From Pseudomonadales bacterium (GTDB lineage: Bacteria; Pseudomonadota; Gammaproteobacteria; Pseudomonadales; Alcanivoracaceae): a DNA stretch of 37,606 bases. The stretch covers positions 1-37,606 of the forward strand of contig JAKSCQ010000106.1 in assembly GCA_022360555.1 (NCBI GenBank), in the 5' to 3' direction. Every line of letters begins with the position of its first letter. Position 1 is the first letter of the stretch. A program made the translations under genes and the position numbers. The notes beneath the pieces were generated by a model. It worked only from the letters and a program-made list of their open reading frames with translations. It made no database searches and was not told where the DNA came from. Positions 31,625-37,606 of this stretch are shown piece after piece.

Positions 31625-32287
31625 TTATCGCATTACCCCGCGCTGGAATGGCACGAACCGCACCGCATCCAGCGAGCGGGTATGGAACTGGTCGCCTTCG
31701 CGGTCCACCACGGTCAGTATCTGCTGGTGGTCACCGCCCACCGGCATGACCAGGCGGCCGCCGTCGGCCAGTTGTTCAAGCAGGCCTTCGGGAATATCCG
31801 GCCGGGCACAGGCGGCCAAAATGCCGTCGAACGGGGCTTCGGACTTCCAGCCGAAGCCGCCGTCGGCGTGCTTGAGCTGGACCTTGGCCAACCCCAGGCG
31901 CAACAGGCGTTTGCGGGCCTGATCCTGTAAGGGGCGGATGCGTTCCACGGAATAAAGTTCATCACAGAATGGCGCCAGCACCGCCGTCTGATAACCACAG
32001 CCGGTGCCGATTTCCAGTACCTTGCGACGTTTACCGGCTTCCATCAGCAGCTCGGTCATTCGCGCTACTACCCAGGGCTGGGAGATGGTCTGCCCGTGGC
32101 CGATGGGCAGGGCCGTGTCGTCATAGGCCTGGTGCGCCAGGGCTTCTTCGATGAACAGGTGGCGAGGAGTGTTGCGTATGGTTTCCAGAACCCGTTCGTC
32201 CCGGATTCCGCCATCACGCAGGCGCCGCACCAGACGATCCCGGGTCCGGGCGGAGGTCATGCCAATGCCGTTGAGTTGGATATCCAT
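31625..32287 (-). CDS. pcm: Protein-L-isoaspartate O-methyltransferase
   Basis: Repairs isoaspartyl residues in damaged proteins with S-adenosylmethionine. The 220 residues contain the substrate-site IGHGQTISQPWVVARMTELL (S69 equivalent to the active Ser of E. coli Pcm) and the SAM motif VLEIGTGCGYQTAVLA (90-105). The ATG at 32287 follows the truD stop by 18 bases, with AGAAGG at the truD end as ribosome site. In many gammaproteobacteria surE stands between truD and pcm; here there is no room for it. Confidence 0.94.
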   Translation of the reverse strand: MDIQLNGIGMTSARTRDRLVRRLRDGGIRDERVLETIRNTPRHLFIEEALAHQAYDDTALPIGHGQTISQPWVVARMTELLMEAGKRRKVLEIGTGCGYQTAVLAPFCDELYSVERIRPLQDQARKRLLRLGLAKVQLKHADGGFGWKSEAPFDGILAACARPDIPEGLLEQLADGGRLVMPVGGDHQQILTVVDREGDQFHTRSLDAVRFVPFQRGVMR

Positions 32288-32305
32288 CTGTACTACTTGT
32301 GCCTT

Positions 32306-33334
32306 CTATGCAGACTGATCCGGCCCGCTGATCAGCTCTGCCATGACTGTCGTGGCAAAAGCGCCTGCAGGTAGCGTAAAGGCCAGCTCCAGGCAATCTT
32401 CCCCTTCCCTTTCATTATACCTGGACCAATGCAGGTCCCGTACCGGCAGGCGAGTGGCACGCCGGCTTTCTTCGACGCCCACGGCACACAGGCCATCAAT
32501 CACCTCACCGTGGGGTGTCAGGATCCGCTGCTCCAGTTCCAGACAAGGGCCAGATGATGCCATGCCCGGTATCCCCGGCAAAGGGGCGGTGGGATGAACC
32601 TCACCACCGGCGATGCGCTGGGCCGAGTCGCCATCGTCATCCGCATGGAATAATCCGCGACTGCCTTCGGGTTGCAGCACATCGCCATCCAGCAGCTGGT
32701 TCCAGCAGGACAGGGTTACCCGTTCGGCCAGCACGCGATTGAACAGGTCGCTACGCACCGCCGACAGCCAGAGACCGCGCAAGGCTTTCTTGCGGGGCGC
32801 TTCGCCTCCCCGCAACCAGTCAGTGCCGCGCTGCAGGTTGCCGGCCCCCCGCCCGAAACGCTGCTCACCGAAATAATTGGGCACGCCCCGGGCGGCAATG
32901 TCTGCCAACTGTTCGGCCAGACGCTCCGTATCGCCGTCCAGTCCGGTAACCCGCAACTGGAAATGATTGGCCCGATGGGTACCACGATTGAGTTTGCGGC
33001 GATGACGGGCCGCCTGCACCAGCCTGAGCCCTTCCGGCCAGTCCGGTGTCGGGTCCTGTTTGCCCGGCAGGTGCAGGCTGAACCACTGGCGGGTGACGGC
33101 GTGCTTGTCCTTGAGGCCACTGTAACCCACAGCCAGCCGGTGAATCCCGGCGTTTTTTGCCAGCCACAGCGCTACATCCTCGGTATTCCAGCCGGTTTTC
33201 TCGATTTCCAGCCACAGGTGCTCGCCCTCGCCTTCGGGGCTGACGTGCATCTGTTCGGTGACGACAAAATCCTGCGGTGACGCCTTCAGTTGGCCTCGAC
33301 AGGCGGGTCCGCCATGGGCACGGGGGAGTATCAC
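32306..33334 (-). CDS. truD: tRNA pseudouridine(13) synthase TruD
   Basis: Makes pseudouridine 13 in tRNA. The track ORF begins far too early; family proteins start shortly before LPRAHGGP, and a GTG at 33334 (reading [10 protein letters not shown]) overlaps the ispF stop as GTGA. This gives 342 residues, the usual size. The catalytic Asp is D76 in [13 protein letters not shown], corresponding to D80 of E. coli. [13 protein letters not shown] and [12 protein letters not shown] are further signatures, and the TRUD insertion domain occupies the middle. It is part of the ftsB-ispD-ispF-truD-pcm run. Confidence 0.93.
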   Translation of the reverse strand: MILPRAHGGPACRGQLKASPQDFVVTEQMHVSPEGEGEHLWLEIEKTGWNTEDVALWLAKNAGIHRLAVGYSGLKDKHAVTRQWFSLHLPGKQDPTPDWPEGLRLVQAARHRRKLNRGTHRANHFQLRVTGLDGDTERLAEQLADIAARGVPNYFGEQRFGRGAGNLQRGTDWLRGGEAPRKKALRGLWLSAVRSDLFNRVLAERVTLSCWNQLLDGDVLQPEGSRGLFHADDDGDSAQRIAGGEVHPTAPLPGIPGMASSGPCLELEQRILTPHGEVIDGLCAVGVEESRRATRLPVRDLHWSRYNEREGEDCLELAFTLPAGAFATTVMAELISGPDQSA

Positions 33335-33810
33335 AGGGACTCCAGCAGGACCACGGCCTGGACGGCAATGCCTTCCTTGCGCCCGGTAAAGCCGAGCTTT
33401 TCCGTGGTGGTGGCCTTGGCCGATACCTGGCCCACATCGCAGTCCAGCAGCTCGGCAATACGGGCACGCATGGCGGCAATGTGAGGCGCCAGTTTGGGGG
33501 CCTGGCAAATGACAGTGAGATCCGCATTCCCCAGACGCCAGCCGGCAGCGGTCACGTCCGCGTAGATGGCGGTCAGCAGTTTACCGGAGTCCGCGCCCTG
33601 CCACTGGGGGTCCGTATCCGGAAAATAATGGCCGATGTCACCCAGTGCCAGCGCCCCGAGCAGCGCATCGGACAGGGCGTGCAGGGCCACATCGCCATCC
33701 GAGTGGGCCTTGAGTCCCTGGCTGTGGGGAATGGCTACGCCGCCGAGCATGACATGATCGCCTTCGGTGAAGGCATGGACGTCAAACCCCTGGCCGATTC
33801 GCATCGCCAT
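33331..33810 (-). CDS. ispF: 2-C-methyl-D-erythritol 2,4-cyclodiphosphate synthase
   Basis: MEP isoprenoid pathway enzyme that cyclises the CDP-ME phosphate to MEcPP with loss of CMP. The 159 residues include the zinc motif GFDVHAF (D10, H12), [25 protein letters not shown] with the third ligand His, and FPDTDPQW. Three starts are possible: GTG 33813, ATG 33810, ATG 33804. I choose 33810: it overlaps the ispD stop as TGATG and has GGAGG 6 bases ahead; 33804 would give the textbook MRIGQGF start. Translation is coupled with ispD and truD. Confidence 0.95.
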   Translation of the reverse strand: MAMRIGQGFDVHAFTEGDHVMLGGVAIPHSQGLKAHSDGDVALHALSDALLGALALGDIGHYFPDTDPQWQGADSGKLLTAIYADVTAAGWRLGNADLTVICQAPKLAPHIAAMRARIAELLDCDVGQVSAKATTTEKLGFTGRKEGIAVQAVVLLESL

Positions 33811-34562
33811 CACAGGCCTCCACTCTCTTCCACTTTACCCACTTCAAACCGGCCCACCTCCAACTGCTCCGCCTCGAACTGGCGGGCCAGATAGAAACGC
33901 GCCAGCGGCAGATCTTCCGGCACGGTAATCTTGATATTGTCACTGTGGCCCGCCACCAGCACCGGGTGAAGGCCCTGGCGTTCCATGGCGGAGGCTTCAT
34001 CGGTGATGCCCGTCAGGTCTTCGCCCAGCGCCTCGTAAAGCGCGGCGGCCCGGAACAACTGCGGGGTCAGCGCCCGCCAGATGGTGTCACGATCCAGGGT
34101 CTTGTCGATATGGCCGTCCGCGGCCTGCTTGATGGTATCCACCACTGGCAGAGCGAGGATGGCACCCTGGTCATCACAAGCATCCAGCAGTTTCTGGATA
34201 TCCGACAGGCGAACCAGCGGCCTGGCCATGTCATGCACCAGCACCCAGGCGTCTTCGCCGCCGTCCATCAGCGCCTGGGCCACGCCGTTTCGCACGGACC
34301 GGGCACGGCTCTCCCCGCCCGTGACCGTGGTCACCCGGGGATGAGACGCCATCGACAGTGTGGGCCACCAGGGATCGTCGTCGGACACCGCGACAATCAC
34401 TTTTTCGATGGGTGCAAAGGACAACAGACGGTTGAGGGTGTGCTCGGCCAGGGTCTTGCCGGCCAGGGACAGATACTGCTTGGGAAAACCCGCGCCCATG
34501 CGCTCGCCGACACCGGCGGCCGGTACCACGGCATAGAGGGGGCCTTGGATCACAGGGTTCAC
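33810..34562 (-). CDS. ispD: 2-C-methyl-D-erythritol 4-phosphate cytidylyltransferase
   Basis: Transfers CMP from CTP to MEP in the isoprenoid pathway. GTG start at 34562 overlapping the ftsB stop as GTGA; 250 residues. The CTP-binding loop [18 protein letters not shown] is at 14-31, VHDMARPLV replaces the usual VHDAARP, and [12 protein letters not shown] and [10 protein letters not shown] are the conserved C-terminal blocks. About 20 extra residues follow the normal end, made of pentads [20 protein letters not shown] encoded by a 15-bp tandem repeat. Confidence 0.94.
   Translation of the reverse strand: MNPVIQGPLYAVVPAAGVGERMGAGFPKQYLSLAGKTLAEHTLNRLLSFAPIEKVIVAVSDDDPWWPTLSMASHPRVTTVTGGESRARSVRNGVAQALMDGGEDAWVLVHDMARPLVRLSDIQKLLDACDDQGAILALPVVDTIKQAADGHIDKTLDRDTIWRALTPQLFRAAALYEALGEDLTGITDEASAMERQGLHPVLVAGHSDNIKITVPEDLPLARFYLARQFEAEQLEVGRFEVGKVEESGGL
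33838..33882. repeat. Three 15-bp tandem units inside the 3' end of ispD
   Basis: CCCACTTCAAACCGG, CCCACCTCCAACTGC and TCCGCCTCGAACTGG in direct succession, each encoding five residues of the IspD tail on the minus strand. A fourth, more degraded unit may precede them at 33823-33837. Confidence 0.7.
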
Positions 34563-34918
34563 TCGTTACCCCGGGGTTGTTCGAGAATCAGGAAAAAGGT
34601 TTCGCCGTCGCGGATCATTCCCAGGTCCTTGCGGGCGATTTCCTCCACCGCTTCGGTGCCCTGCTTGAGATCATTCACGTCGGCGGCCATCAGGCGGTTG
34701 CGTTCACTCAGTTTGGCATTGTTTTCCCTGAGCACGGACACGTCCTTTTCCAGGGTGCTCACATGGCGCAGGCTGCCTTCACCAAACCACAGCCGCACCT
34801 GCAGCCCCAGCAACACCAGGGCCAGCAGCGCAATGGTCACCTGGCGGGCGGGAGACAATTCCATTGCCTCCCGCTTCCCGGTGTTCTTTGCTGACTTGCC
34901 GGCCCTGCCCTGTGTCAT
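34559..34918 (-). CDS. ftsB: Cell division protein FtsB
   Basis: Bitopic divisome protein that forms a complex with FtsL and FtsQ. A helix at about 27-44 (VTIALLALVLLGLQVRLWFG) with the family LWFG end is followed by a coiled coil (HVSTLEKDVSVLRENNAKLSERNRLMAADVNDLKQG) and the signature EAVEEIARKDLGMIRDGETFFLIL. At 119 residues it is longer than E. coli FtsB (103) because of an 18-residue basic cytoplasmic extension. An ATG at 34864 (MELSPARQ), preceded very closely by GGGAGG, is an alternative start that would remove the extension. It lies 2 bases after eno. Confidence 0.92.
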   Translation of the reverse strand: MTQGRAGKSAKNTGKREAMELSPARQVTIALLALVLLGLQVRLWFGEGSLRHVSTLEKDVSVLRENNAKLSERNRLMAADVNDLKQGTEAVEEIARKDLGMIRDGETFFLILEQPRGNE

Positions 34919-34920
34919 GC

Positions 34921-37104
<2,184 letters not shown>

Positions 37105-37606
37105 TCATTGCGCGGCCTTGTGGGACAGGGCCGCAGCCACATACCCCTTGAACAGCCCATGGCCGTCACGGGGGGTGGAGGTAAATTCCGGGTGGAACTG
37201 GCAGGCCACGAACCAGGGGTGGCCCCCCACTTCGATCACTTCCACCAGCTCCCCATCGTGGGAACGGCCGACGATTTTCAGACCAGCGCCTTCCAGTTGC
37301 GGCAGGTAATTGTTGTTCACCTCATAACGGTGGCGATGGCGCTCGACGATCCGCGTGCTGCCATAGCAATCCGCTGCCCGGCTGCCGGCTTCCAGAATGC
37401 ATTCCTGGCCACCCAGACGCATGGTACCACCCAGGTCGGAGGCCGCCGAACGCTGTTCCTTGTGACCGTCCTCGGTGGTCCATTCGGTGATCAGGCCCAC
37501 CACCGGATCCGGCGTGTCCGGCTTCAGTTCTGAGGAATGGGCCTTTTCAATGCCGGCCACATGGCGGGCGTATTCGATCACCGCCAGTTGCATGCCCAGG
37601 CAGATA
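37105..37606 (-). CDS. pyrG: CTP synthase, C-terminal glutaminase part (runs off window)
   Basis: Partial gene; the frame is open to base 37606, beyond the internal Met used in the ORF track. The first visible residues, [14 protein letters not shown], contain the nucleophilic Cys of the class I glutamine amidotransferase domain. The His-Glu of the triad lies in [18 protein letters not shown] near the end. [10 protein letters not shown]-like and [17 protein letters not shown] blocks are typical of PyrG. The enzyme makes CTP from UTP with glutamine nitrogen. Confidence 0.96.
   Translation of the reverse strand, partial: ICLGMQLAVIEYARHVAGIEKAHSSELKPDTPDPVVGLITEWTTEDGHKEQRSAASDLGGTMRLGGQECILEAGSRAADCYGSTRIVERHRHRYEVNNNYLPQLEGAGLKIVGRSHDGELVEVIEVGGHPWFVACQFHPEFTSTPRDGHGLFKGYVAAALSHKAAQ

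Noticed and set aside
33335-33508. Upstream extension of truD in the ORF track
   Set aside because: These 58 codons overlap ispF in another frame, and TruD proteins begin near [11 protein letters not shown] at 33334 with GTGA overlap is the better start.

Overview
The window reads as chromosomal DNA of a GC-rich marine-type gammaproteobacterium. The order pyrG-kdsA-eno-ftsB-ispD-ispF-truD-pcm-nlpD, PdxB-type vitamin B6 synthesis, AlaA, DjlA, HtpX and REP-type 'CTGTAGGAGC' palindromes all fit the Pseudomonas/Oceanospirillales side of the class. The pairing of these genes with GMC and iron-type alcohol dehydrogenases makes an Alcanivorax-like hydrocarbon or alcohol user plausible; that last step is inference. 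I saw no prophage, transposase gene, CRISPR array, rRNA or tRNA.

Layout. 1-1806 (minus): start of djlA, then hyi and glxR (glyoxylate/tartronate semialdehyde metabolism), preceded by a fold-back, MITE-like palindrome. 2085-4016 (minus): a cytochrome c-FTR1 iron permease behind a Fur-box-like site. 4112-8761: a Tag-like DNA glycosylase paralogue, alaA, an unknown 169-residue protein between REP elements, an RlmI-like methyltransferase and htpX with a heat-shock-like promoter. 8877-12237: an ATP-NAD kinase family protein, a small unknown ORF, pdxB and a fructosamine-kinase family protein.

12430-21683 (plus) is the most striking block: nine tightly packed, often overlapping genes. They encode a small exported protein, an exported TPR/coiled-coil protein, a 982-residue TPR lipoprotein, a second TPR lipoprotein, a small exported protein, a MotA/TolQ/ExbB channel, two ExbD/TolR proteins and a TonB/AgmX-like protein with a Pro-Glu/Lys linker. 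It looks like a proton-motive-force-driven trans-envelope machine resembling the Agl/Glt apparatus of Myxococcus more than a TonB iron system. One ExbD carries the usual membrane Asp; the other has Asn there.

21790-28328 (minus) is an oxidation region: a hot-dog thioesterase, an iron alcohol dehydrogenase, and two tandem modules. Each module pairs a small Tat-signal subunit with a GMC flavoprotein that has a C-X5-C-X3-C cluster motif. 28750-37606 (minus) holds fieF, nlpD, a DUF368 (PopT-type) lipid carrier translocase, pcm, truD, ispF, ispD, ftsB, eno, kdsA and the end of pyrG. Here surE is absent between truD and pcm, and rpoS is absent after nlpD, where many relatives have them. Several gene ends carry short-period tandem repeats (7-bp and 15-bp units).
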